This document shows positions 1-8,236 of a DNA stretch of 64,000 nucleotides, piece after piece (within the stretch, counting starts at the first letter, position 1; every line of letters begins with the position of its first letter). Below the pieces are notes generated by a model, which was given only the letters and a program-made list of their open reading frames with translations, was not told where the DNA came from and searched no databases. The stretch is from Cellvibrionales bacterium. GTDB taxonomy: Bacteria > Pseudomonadota > Gammaproteobacteria > Pseudomonadales > GM7GCV1. Position numbers and translations under genes: made by a program. The stretch covers positions 113,908 to 177,907 of the forward strand of contig JACONM010000010.1 of the NCBI GenBank assembly GCA_014323765.1. The letters are read 5' to 3'.

Positions 1-32
<32 letters not shown>

Positions 33-117
33 AGAATGCGCGGCGTTGCGACTCGCTACGGTGGGTTCCACTAAAAAACCCTTAACCCTAAAAACCCTTA
101 ATGGGAGGAAATTTCAC

Positions 118-684
118 ATGTTCACTAAACTAATCCAATCGCTGGTTGCGCTTGCCCTGACTGCCTTGGTTTTTTCGCCGGTTTATGCCGAGGATGAGCT
201 CTACTACGGCGGGCTTGGTTATGCGGCTTTGGAGTCTTCTGCTGGCTCTGTCGACCGCGATGCGCACGGCATCTATGGCAGCCTGGGAGTGAAGTTTAAC
301 AAGCACTTCAGCGGCGAAGTCAGAGCGGCATTTGGAGTCGGCGATGATCAAGGCGTTGAGTTGGATACCTTCTTCGGTGCCTATGTGCGAGCGGGTGTGC
401 CGATTACTGAAAGATTCTCTCTCTACGCCCTAGCCGGCTACACTAGGAGTGAGTCTGGTGCGGTTGACCTCGATGCTTTCACTGTCACTGTTGAGGGTGT
501 TGATGTTGATAGTGTTGAAGTCGAGGGTGTTGACTCTGCATCCGAAACGGACATCTCTTTCGGCGTGGGTACCGACTATAAGTTCACCGATCGATTTGGC
601 CTGAATGTCGAGTACACAAATTACCTTGACAAGGGTAGTGCCGAATTGAGCGGCTTTTCCGTGGGCGGATTTTTCACTTTCTAG
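118..684 (+). CDS. Outer membrane beta-barrel protein (opacity/OmpA-barrel-like)
   Basis: Signal peptide MFTKLIQSLVALALTALVFSPVYA; alternating aromatic/glycine strands; ends GFSVGGFFTF (C-terminal Phe). ORF opens at 46, signal-peptide Met at 118. Confidence 0.8.
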   Translation: MFTKLIQSLVALALTALVFSPVYAEDELYYGGLGYAALESSAGSVDRDAHGIYGSLGVKFNKHFSGEVRAAFGVGDDQGVELDTFFGAYVRAGVPITERFSLYALAGYTRSESGAVDLDAFTVTVEGVDVDSVEVEGVDSASETDISFGVGTDYKFTDRFGLNVEYTNYLDKGSAELSGFSVGGFFTF

Positions 685-774
685 CCCTTTTATTTTTCCA
701 GCCCCGGCGGTGCGTTAGGTGCCGCCGGGTGTTGGTATTTGGGTTCTGAGGTGACCGACCTATCTGGGCTCGAT

Positions 775-893
775 GCAGGCTTGGTCTAGGTGTTGGCATA
801 GCTGTTCGGCACCGTCTGGGATGCGGGGCTGTGGCGGCGTAGTAGGTCGGAGAAGAATCAGATCGGCGATCGGGTGGCGGTCGCTAAGAAGCC
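775..893 (-). pseudogene. Degraded partial duplicate of the btuF 3' end with an internal deletion
   Basis: 794-850 aligns with 6288-6343 (few mismatches, 1-bp indel) and 863-889 with about 6542-6572; the roughly 190 bp between those blocks in btuF are missing. Minus-strand reading gives QLCQHLDQACIEPR*, like BtuF QLCRHLEQARGALAK*. Confidence 0.8.
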
Positions 894-987
894 GCTCTTT
901 TGGCCGAGCTTTGAGTCAATTTTTCGTTGACAATGTATTTTGCCTGCCGCACACTCTGGCTAAGCAACTGTTTTGGGGGCTGAGAGA

Positions 988-2925
988 ATGAACCGGGCAA
1001 CCCGTGCCATCGCCGCAAAAGCCTTTGCAGCATCGTTAGTTTGGGGCTGTCTAGCCATCAGCACCCCCGCATGGGGCTTCTCGCTCAATTTTGGGCTGCC
1101 TGCCAATTACTACTCCTTTTTGCCTGCACCCGCGCAGCTACGTGCGCCCACAGTGCCCAGCTATTCCACCGGTACCTTCACGGTTCAATGGCAGGCGGAT
1201 GCCATCAATACCGCATGCTCGCTGGCGGAGCGATCGGTCGGCACCATGCGCTGGACCGCCGTGCCCAACACCAGCGGCTATGTCGTCAGAACGCCCTCTG
1301 TTCGGCTCACCCGAGCGGCTGGCGAATACGAATTTGCCCTAAGCTGTTTTAGCCACGGCTATGGGCCGGTGGCGCGAATCAGCGTCGGCTCCGTCTCACG
1401 CCCGTCCGTAGACCCACTCGCCGCCCAACTCAAGTATCGCTATCAAGTAAAGGTCGGCGACCTCAACTACGATGGTCGCAAAGATCTCTACCTCCGCCGC
1501 ACCAGCGGCGGCACCTCAGGCAACGGTGCCCTAGAACGCACCATCCTAGTACAAAATGCCAGTGCCCAATTCAGTGCTCTGTCCACACCGAGTGCGGCGC
1601 AATTACGGCGGGCAGCAGCATGGCCGCTGGTGCGGGGCGTTTCCGTCTCCACCAGCGACCTCAATGTCGATGGGTTTGTGGATGTCACGCTCAAGGGCCT
1701 GAGCAAAGCCATTACCGGGATGGACGACCAGATCCTGTATTCCACCGGCAAGCTATTTAAGCGCGGGGCGCAGGCGGTGACCGCAGTGGATAAAGACTTC
1801 AAGATGTTTTTCCGCGATCTCTATAAATGGCTGGATGACCCCAATTACTTTCGGCAGGCCATCACCTCAGCCCAGCCCGGTGCCTATTACGCCGTCTATA
1901 GCACAGTCTCCATATGCCGCGCCTTCTATGGCTTCCCCATATGTAGCAGCGTCCGGCGGAAAATATCCAGCAAATACTACACCCTAGCCAGCCTAGCATT
2001 GAGCGCCACTGCCTCGCCTGCGCAACAGCGCATGGCCTTGGCACAGAAATTTGGCCTAGACAGCTACGAAAGGACAACCTGCCTGCTGAGATGCTACTGC
2101 ACCACCCGGTATGATTTTTTCTCCGGCGCACGGATCACTACTTGGATTCAAGATCTGTTTGTGCCGGTTACCATAGGGCCGAGTTTTGATGCGGTCAACT
2201 ACAGTAAAAAAGCCTATGACATGGTCACAGAAAGAAAGAGCAAGTTATCCGAATTAGCTACCATTGTCGAACAGGTCCTAGACGTTAAGTTTGGCGATTT
2301 TCTGGCTGGATTGTCGACCCCACAAGACATTGACAACAAAGATGATTCTTGGACTCCGATAATACTACACAACACCATAACTCTGGTATGCGAACATTTA
2401 GTTCCTGAGAAATGTGGAAGAAAATCTCAGCAACCACATAAAATTAACATAAGAGTGATCCGAAATTTCGAAGGACGTGCTTATTCGGGAAAATGCCAGA
2501 AACGCTTAAATTATACTAGCGGAACATACACAGTCAGCACGTCAAGAAATTTTCAATCAAACGGAGTTACGATTGAGAGAGGCGGGCCAGACTCGTATGA
2601 ACGCTCAAACGAAGATCCAAAATATCGATGCACGGATGTACCTAAGCGTATTCCCAAGGGTAACTATGGATTTAGGATACATAACGGCAGTAGATGGAAA
2701 AATGTACCAGGCTTGGAGACGGCTCATATCGGGCGTACTGACATCCTTATACACTCAGGTGAAGGCGCACGCGGTACAATCGGCTGCATTATTGTGGGCA
2801 AAAGATTTAGTTATTCTGGGATTATTGATCGCGCTTCTTCCACACAAGCATTAAACGAAATTCGTGCTCAACTGAATATCAGTGCTGTTCTTGCTGGCAC
2901 GATTTCTATCCAGAATAATTTTTAA
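988..2925 (+). CDS. Secreted multidomain protein: signal peptide, Fn3/VCBS-like calcium-loop repeats, DUF5675-like C-terminal domain; putative toxin/effector
   Basis: Signal peptide MNRATRAIAAKAFAASLVWGCLAISTPAWG; DLNYDGRKDLYLR and DLNVDGFVDVTL repeats; C-terminus RIPKGNYGFRIHNGSRWKNVPGLETAHIGRTDILIHSGEGARGTIGCIIVG. Confidence 0.65.
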   Translation: MNRATRAIAAKAFAASLVWGCLAISTPAWGFSLNFGLPANYYSFLPAPAQLRAPTVPSYSTGTFTVQWQADAINTACSLAERSVGTMRWTAVPNTSGYVVRTPSVRLTRAAGEYEFALSCFSHGYGPVARISVGSVSRPSVDPLAAQLKYRYQVKVGDLNYDGRKDLYLRRTSGGTSGNGALERTILVQNASAQFSALSTPSAAQLRRAAAWPLVRGVSVSTSDLNVDGFVDVTLKGLSKAITGMDDQILYSTGKLFKRGAQAVTAVDKDFKMFFRDLYKWLDDPNYFRQAITSAQPGAYYAVYSTVSICRAFYGFPICSSVRRKISSKYYTLASLALSATASPAQQRMALAQKFGLDSYERTTCLLRCYCTTRYDFFSGARITTWIQDLFVPVTIGPSFDAVNYSKKAYDMVTERKSKLSELATIVEQVLDVKFGDFLAGLSTPQDIDNKDDSWTPIILHNTITLVCEHLVPEKCGRKSQQPHKINIRVIRNFEGRAYSGKCQKRLNYTSGTYTVSTSRNFQSNGVTIERGGPDSYERSNEDPKYRCTDVPKRIPKGNYGFRIHNGSRWKNVPGLETAHIGRTDILIHSGEGARGTIGCIIVGKRFSYSGIIDRASSTQALNEIRAQLNISAVLAGTISIQNNF

Positions 2926-2941
2926 GAGGCTACCCGTAATC

Positions 2942-3508
2942 ATGAAAATTTCATTCATCAAAATTTCACTTGCTATCGCATTGCTTGCTACTCCCTACCT
3001 TTCTCTGGCAGAGAAAGATAGGGAACTTCATGCGATTGTGACAAACTGGGTCTTGCATCATCTGGAGCCATGGAATACCCCATTTTCCAAGCCTGATAAC
3101 CATGCGGCTGCCGTACCGTATCTTCCGGTTTTGTATGTAGTCCGTCGTCACATGACGGATGTTGTTATAGATTGGCAGATAATCCAAGCCCATCTTTTCA
3201 TAAACTATCCAGAATTGGGGATAGCTTGGCTGGCTGCCTATGAAAGAGATTTTGAAGTGGCACTTTGGTATGGAAAAGAAATATTCTTAGATCCATGCAC
3301 GCCGGTAATAGATTCAGATGATATAGGGCCAGAAGCGGTGATGGCACTAGGCTATCAAATGATCGATAGCTTGCAGGAATATGTTGATGCCCCTGATACC
3401 CTGCCCCACAAGCGAGAAATCGCCATCCAGCTACTAACCGTTTACCGAGAAGCGGCACCAAAAAAGGGAAGCATTAAAGACTTTTGGAAATACTGTCAAC
3501 ATCTTTAA
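2942..3508 (+). CDS. Family A copy 1: exported about 190-aa protein, putative periplasmic immunity protein
   Basis: Signal peptide MKISFIKISLAIALLATPYLSLAE; core WNTPFSKPDNHAAAVPYLPVLYVVRRHMTDVV shared with 4263-4871 and 5250-5876. Confidence 0.75.
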   Translation: MKISFIKISLAIALLATPYLSLAEKDRELHAIVTNWVLHHLEPWNTPFSKPDNHAAAVPYLPVLYVVRRHMTDVVIDWQIIQAHLFINYPELGIAWLAAYERDFEVALWYGKEIFLDPCTPVIDSDDIGPEAVMALGYQMIDSLQEYVDAPDTLPHKREIAIQLLTVYREAAPKKGSIKDFWKYCQHL

Positions 3509-3556
3509 TCATACCCTGAGTAAATATGAAATGGTACCCATAAAAGGTTGAGTAAT

Positions 3557-3913
3557 GAAGATATGGAAAGTTCCATGCTAACAAAACAGGATGTTTCGCG
3601 GATGGCCGATCTACTCGATAAGCACGGTTATCACTACTGGGCGCAATATCTTAGAGACCTGTTGCATTTAGAATTGAATTCAATGGAATTTATCAAAGCA
3701 GCAGGCGGTGGTTCAGTATGGGGCGGAGCAGGTTCCTTGATGGATGTGGCCATGTGTACTTCCCCATATCCCAAAGAAATTTGGGACCGAGACGACAACG
3801 AATTTTCGGATCTATCAATTAAATTAGCGAAACATCTAGTGAAGTTTGAATACGAAAATGTGCATTTACCAAAGTCAACGTTAGAAATTTGGCAAAAATA
3901 TAGACAGCAATGA
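3557..3913 (+). CDS. Family B copy 1: cytosolic about 117-aa protein (possibly DUF6966-like)
   Basis: LTKQDVSRMADLLDKHGYHYWAQYLRDLL...GGAGSLMDVAM; paralogous to three other ORFs in the array. Confidence 0.7.
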   Translation, partial: EDMESSMLTKQDVSRMADLLDKHGYHYWAQYLRDLLHLELNSMEFIKAAGGGSVWGGAGSLMDVAMCTSPYPKEIWDRDDNEFSDLSIKLAKHLVKFEYENVHLPKSTLEIWQKYRQQ

Positions 3914-3917
3914 AGAT

Positions 3918-4256
3918 ATGGAAAGTTCCATGCTAACAAAACAAGATATTTCGCGAATAGCCGATCTGCTTGATAAGCACGGCTATAACTACTGGGCGCA
4001 GTATTTTAGGGATATATTACATCTAGATTTAGATTCAATGGAATTTATCAAAAAAGCAAATGACGGTTCGGTATGGACCGGCATGGGGTCCTTGATAGAT
4101 GTAGCCCTGTATGAATCCCCATACCGTGAATCGATTCGTCGTCGAGATCAAGATGAGTTTTTCATGCTATTAGGTAAGCTGGCGAGACATCTAATCAACT
4201 TTGATTGCGTAAATTTAGACGTGATTAAGATAAGGATAGAGGATCATGATTGGTAG
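3918..4256 (+). CDS. Family B copy 2
   Basis: LTKQDISRIADLLDKHGYNYWAQYFRDIL...GMGSLIDVALYESPY; starts 4 bp after B1 stop. Confidence 0.7.
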   Translation: MESSMLTKQDISRIADLLDKHGYNYWAQYFRDILHLDLDSMEFIKKANDGSVWTGMGSLIDVALYESPYRESIRRRDQDEFFMLLGKLARHLINFDCVNLDVIKIRIEDHDW

Positions 4257-4262
4257 CCTGCG

Positions 4263-4871
4263 ATGAAATCTCTATTTATCAAAATTTACCTTGCTATCTC
4301 ATTGCTTGCTACCTCCCCTCTTTCTCGGGCTGAGGAACTCTTTTCTCTGACTGAGCGAGATTTGGATCTGCATGTGATTGTAACCTACTGGGCCCTGCAT
4401 CACTTAGGTGCTTGGAATACCCCATTTTCCAAGCCCGATAACCATGCGGCTGCCGTACCGTATCTTCCGGTTTTGTATGTAGTCCACCGCCACATGACAG
4501 ATGTTGTTCTGGATTGGCAGATAATCCAAGCTCATCTTTTAATCAACTATCCAGAATTGGGGATAGCTTGGCTGGCTGCCTATGAAAGAGATTTTGAAGT
4601 GGCACTTTGGTATGGAAAAGAGATATTCTTGGATCCATGCTCGCCGGTAATAGATTCAGATGATATAGAGCCAGAGGCAGTACTTGATCTGGGCTATCAG
4701 ATGATCGATAGCTTGCAAAAGTATGTCAATGATCCTGATACCCTGTCTCACAAGCGAGAAATAGCCATCCAGCTACTAACTGCCTACCGAGAAATGGCAC
4801 CAAAGAAAGGGAGCATTAAAGACTTTTGGGAATACTGTCAACATTCTTCATCGTATCCTAAGCAAGTATGA
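4263..4871 (+). CDS. Family A copy 2: exported putative immunity protein
   Basis: Signal peptide MKSLFIKIYLAISLLATSPLSRAEE; near-identical core to copy 1. Confidence 0.75.
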   Translation: MKSLFIKIYLAISLLATSPLSRAEELFSLTERDLDLHVIVTYWALHHLGAWNTPFSKPDNHAAAVPYLPVLYVVHRHMTDVVLDWQIIQAHLLINYPELGIAWLAAYERDFEVALWYGKEIFLDPCSPVIDSDDIEPEAVLDLGYQMIDSLQKYVNDPDTLSHKREIAIQLLTAYREMAPKKGSIKDFWEYCQHSSSYPKQV

Positions 4872-4904
4872 AGCGGTATCCATAACAGGTTGAGTAATGA
4901 AGAT

Positions 4905-5243
4905 ATGGAAAGTTCCATGCTAACAAAACAGGATGTTTCACGAATGGCCGATCTGCTTGATAAGCACGGTGAACCCGGCTGGGCGCAATATCTTGGAGAA
5001 CTGTTGGATCTGGAGTTAGATTCGATGGACTTTATCGAGGTCGCAGGTGGTGGTGATGTATGGGGCGGAGCAGGTTCTTTGATCGATGCGACTTTATGCA
5101 ATTCTCCATACCCTTACGAGGTTCTTCGTCCGGATGTCGATGAGTTTTATGAACTGCTGGCTAAATTGGCGAAACATCTGGTCAATTTTGAATACGACAA
5201 TGTGCATTTGCCAAGAGGAAGGATAGAGGATCATCGTTGGTAG
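4905..5243 (+). CDS. Family B copy 3
   Basis: MESSMLTKQDVSRMADLLDKHGEPGWAQYLGELLDLELDSMDFIEVAGGGDVWGGAGSLID. Confidence 0.7.
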   Translation: MESSMLTKQDVSRMADLLDKHGEPGWAQYLGELLDLELDSMDFIEVAGGGDVWGGAGSLIDATLCNSPYPYEVLRPDVDEFYELLAKLAKHLVNFEYDNVHLPRGRIEDHRW

Positions 5244-5249
5244 CCTGCC

Positions 5250-5876
5250 ATGAAAACTCTATTCATCAAAATTTACCTTGCTATCGCGTTGCTTAGTAAT
5301 CCTTCTTTTTCTCAGGCTGAGGAAGCCTTCCCTCTGACTGGGCAGGATCTAGAACTAAATGTAATTGTAACTCGCTGGGCATTGCATCACTTAGATGTTT
5401 GGAATACCCCATTTTCCAAACCCAATAATCATGCGGCTGCCGTACCGTACCTTCCGGTTTTGTATGTAGTCCGTCGCCACATGACAGATGTTGTTCTAAA
5501 TTGGCATATAATCGAAGCCCATCTTTTAATAAACTATCCAGAATTGGGGATAGCTTGGCTGGCTGCCTATGAAAGGGATTTTGAATTGACACTCAGACTG
5601 GGCAGAAGTTTATTTTTTCTTCCATGCGAGGTGGCGATTGATGGAAAAAAATCAATCGCATTGGGCCATCAAGTTATTGAAAGCCTACAAAAATATGTCA
5701 ATACCCCCAGTACCCTACCCCACAAGCGGGAAATCGCTAATCAGCTATTGGTCGCTTACCTAGAAGTAGAGCCGAAAAAAGGGGGAATTAAAGATGTTGA
5801 AAAGTATTGCCATTGTCTATATCAAACAGGTCCATCTGAATCAGATCGACATTGCTCGGACCAGACTGCGCAGTGA
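5250..5876 (+). CDS. Family A copy 3: exported putative immunity protein, divergent C-terminus
   Basis: Signal peptide MKTLFIKIYLAIALLSNPSFSQAEE; same core; different C-terminal third (LTLRLGRSLFFLPCEVAIDGKK). Confidence 0.75.
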   Translation: MKTLFIKIYLAIALLSNPSFSQAEEAFPLTGQDLELNVIVTRWALHHLDVWNTPFSKPNNHAAAVPYLPVLYVVRRHMTDVVLNWHIIEAHLLINYPELGIAWLAAYERDFELTLRLGRSLFFLPCEVAIDGKKSIALGHQVIESLQKYVNTPSTLPHKREIANQLLVAYLEVEPKKGGIKDVEKYCHCLYQTGPSESDRHCSDQTAQ

Positions 5877-5880
5877 AAAA

Positions 5881-6219
5881 ATGGATAATCCATCACTAAC
5901 AAAGCAGGATGTTTCGCGCATGGCCGATTTGCTCGATAAGCACGGCGAACCCGGCTGGGCGCAATATCTTAGAGAACTGTTAGATCTGAAGTTAGATTCA
6001 ATGGACTTTATCGAGGTCGCAGGGGGTGGCTCCGTATGGGGCGGAGCGGGTTCTTTGATAGATGTTGCATTATGCACATCCAAATACCCTGAAAAGATTC
6101 GTCGCCGAGATGCGGCAGAATTTTTTAAGTTATTAGGTAAATTAGCGAGACATCTAGTCAACTTTGATTGCGTAAATTTAGACGTGATCAAGATAAGGAT
6201 AGAGGATCATGATTGGTAG
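5881..6219 (+). CDS. Family B copy 4 (mosaic of B3-like N-half and B2-like C-half)
   Basis: MDNPSLTKQDVSRMADLLDKHGEPGWAQYLRELLDLKLDSMDFIEVAGGG...RRRDAAEFFKLLGKLARHLVNFDCVNLDVIKIRIEDHDW. Confidence 0.7.
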   Translation: MDNPSLTKQDVSRMADLLDKHGEPGWAQYLRELLDLKLDSMDFIEVAGGGSVWGGAGSLIDVALCTSKYPEKIRRRDAAEFFKLLGKLARHLVNFDCVNLDVIKIRIEDHDW

Positions 6220-6225
6220 CCTGCA

Positions 6226-6258
6226 ATAAAACCTCTATTTATCAAAATTTACTTTGCT
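6226..6258 (+). pseudogene. Truncated remnant of a fourth family A gene
   Basis: ATAAAACCTCTATTTATCAAAATTTACTTTGCTA matches the start of A2 (ATGAAATCTCTATTTATCAAAATTTACCTTGCTA) with ATG changed to ATA, then stops at the btuF 3' end. Confidence 0.8.
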
Positions 6259-7124
6259 AATGCCCCACGTGCCTGCTCCAAATGCCGGCATAGCTGCTCG
6301 GCACCGTCTAGGATGCGGGGGCTGTGGCGGTGTAGTAGGTCGGGGTGGATGGCGTACAGCTGCCCGTGGCGTACTGCGCTGAGGTTGGGCCAGCGTTGCC
6401 ATCTGGCCAGCCATTCGGGGCGCGCTGCTGCCATGCCGGTGGTGATGATGACTTGCGGGTCGCGGCGGATGATTAGTTCGATGCTGACCTTGGGGGTCAG
6501 GCCCGGCGCAGCGGCAAAGATATTCACCCCGCCGCACAGGCGAATCAGGTCGGCGATCAGGTGGCGGTCGCTGACGCTCATTTGCGGGGCGTGCCACAGC
6601 TGGTAGTAGAGCCGCAGTGGTTTCCGTCCCCGATAGCGGGTGCGCAGTGCGGCTAGACGCTCGGCAAAGCGGCGGGCTTGTGTTTGGCCTTGCTTTTCCC
6701 GCCCGACTAGTGCGCCGATGCGCGCTAGGCTCGCGCCCACATCTTCCAGGGTGCGCGGTTCGTGGCTGAAGACTGGCAGCCCCAGACTGCGTAGATGGTC
6801 GAGGCGGTCGGTGCCGTTGCCGCTGTCCCAGCCGAGCACCAGAGTCGGGCGCAAGGCGAGGATGGCCTCGTGGTTGAGTTTGTGATAACTGCCCACCCGC
6901 GGAATCTGCCGTGCGGCGGGCGGGTAATCGCTGTAGCTGACCGCGCCGACAATATCCGCGCCCGCGCCCACCGCAAACAGAATCTCGGTCAGGTGCGGGG
7001 CGAGGGAAATCAGGCGTTGTTCGGGGTGCTCGTTGGTCGCCGCGGTAGACGGTGGGGCGCACAGCAGGGCCAGCAGCAACCCCAGCCAAGCTCCGATTTG
7101 GGGCCCGAATCGAGAGGTGCTCAT
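6249..7124 (-). CDS. btuF: Cobalamin ABC transporter periplasmic binding protein
   Basis: RLISLAPHLTEILFAVGAGADIVGAVSYSDYPPAARQIPRVGSYHKLNHEAILALRPTLVL; next to btuCD and cob genes. Confidence 0.9.
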   Translation of the reverse strand: MSTSRFGPQIGAWLGLLLALLCAPPSTAATNEHPEQRLISLAPHLTEILFAVGAGADIVGAVSYSDYPPAARQIPRVGSYHKLNHEAILALRPTLVLGWDSGNGTDRLDHLRSLGLPVFSHEPRTLEDVGASLARIGALVGREKQGQTQARRFAERLAALRTRYRGRKPLRLYYQLWHAPQMSVSDRHLIADLIRLCGGVNIFAAAPGLTPKVSIELIIRRDPQVIITTGMAAARPEWLARWQRWPNLSAVRHGQLYAIHPDLLHRHSPRILDGAEQLCRHLEQARGALAK

Positions 7125-8236
7125 GCCGCAATCCGCCGCAATGCCGCACTCAGGCGCGGCCAATCGGTCGCGGCGGGCAGGCCCAGGCGCAACACCACCG
7201 CATCGCCATCCAATGCCCGATAAACACGGCTCATAATTGCTGCTGCCGCCAGTTCGTGAGCCAGCCGCTCAACCTGCCACGCATCGCCCGCGCCGCTAAC
7301 AAAACCCGGCCCAGCCACCCAGCGCAACCCCGTGGCGGTCGCCGTCAGCTCAGTTTGCAACCGCGCGCTGCCCTGCTGCAACCGCTGGTGCTGTGCGGCG
7401 ATCCAGGCGGCATCGGCCAGGGCCCGCGTACCCAGCCAGCAGGTCGGCGCAGGCAGGCTCCAGAGCGGGCGGTGCGCAGCCAGAGATTTGAGAGTCGCAG
7501 GCGCGGCCAACACGAACCCCAGCCGCAGCCCGGCCAGCCCAAAAAACTTGCCGAGCGAGCGCAAAATAATCAGCCCCGCACTGCCCGCCGCCGCACTCAG
7601 ACTGGGCTCCGGGCAGGCATCGGCAAAGGCTTGATCGACAATCAGGCAGCCGCCACGCTCGGCTAATTGCGCCGCCAACGAGCGCAAGCGGCCCGCGCCC
7701 ATGTAGTCGGCGGTCGGGTTATTCGGCTCGATCACCACCGCCCGCTCGACCTGCCCCGCCGCCACCCATTCACCTAGTTGCACTGGCGACTGATAAAACC
7801 TAAGTTCGGCACCGGCCTGCTGCCAATGGTAGGCATGTTCGGCGTAACCGAGGGCCGGCACCGCCACTCGACTCCGTGCGCCCGGCGCAGGCCCCCTGCG
7901 ACTGGTTGGGACGTTTTGCGCGATGGGGGTGCGCGAGCGGTCGGGCGTAAAAATCCGCGGTAGCCATTCGATCGCCGCCTGCGAGCCGGGCACCGCCAAT
8001 ACCTGCTCGCGCTGGCAACCGTAATAGGTGCTCGCCGCCGCCAATAGCTCGGCCTCCGCCCCGCTGGCACTCGGTAGCCGCTGCCAGAGATGGACGGGAA
8101 GCTGCTCCAGCGGCAGCGACCAAGACCAGGGGCTAATGGCGGTCGACAGGTCGAGGCATTCTTCCATGCGCCGCCCCGTGCGACGAGCAAACGCCAGCAG
8201 GTCGCCGCCGTGTTCTGGGCGGGTCAACGCGCTCAT
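7121..8236 (-). CDS. cobD: Threonine-phosphate decarboxylase (PLP aminotransferase fold) of cobalamin synthesis
   Basis: VVIEPNNPTADY, ILRSLGKFFGLAGLRLGFV (PLP lysine motif); cob cluster context. Confidence 0.85.
   Translation of the reverse strand: MSALTRPEHGGDLLAFARRTGRRMEECLDLSTAISPWSWSLPLEQLPVHLWQRLPSASGAEAELLAAASTYYGCQREQVLAVPGSQAAIEWLPRIFTPDRSRTPIAQNVPTSRRGPAPGARSRVAVPALGYAEHAYHWQQAGAELRFYQSPVQLGEWVAAGQVERAVVIEPNNPTADYMGAGRLRSLAAQLAERGGCLIVDQAFADACPEPSLSAAAGSAGLIILRSLGKFFGLAGLRLGFVLAAPATLKSLAAHRPLWSLPAPTCWLGTRALADAAWIAAQHQRLQQGSARLQTELTATATGLRWVAGPGFVSGAGDAWQVERLAHELAAAAIMSRVYRALDGDAVVLRLGLPAATDWPRLSAALRRIAA

Noticed and set aside
703-729. Hairpin CCCGGCGG...CCGCCGGG after the barrel gene as an intrinsic terminator
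   Set aside because: The stem is real but no T-tract follows on either strand, so a terminator call is not supported.
773-991. 72-aa + strand ORF before the secreted protein gene
   Set aside because: It is the reverse strand of the degraded btuF fragment and has no coding character.
2942-6219. CRISPR-like regular repetition
   Set aside because: The repeats are whole coding units of about 1 kb with divergence, not short direct repeats with unique spacers.
6235-7149. 304-aa minus-strand ORF overlapping btuF in another frame
   Set aside because: Arg/Pro-rich frame shadow; the 6249-7124 frame carries the BtuF motifs.
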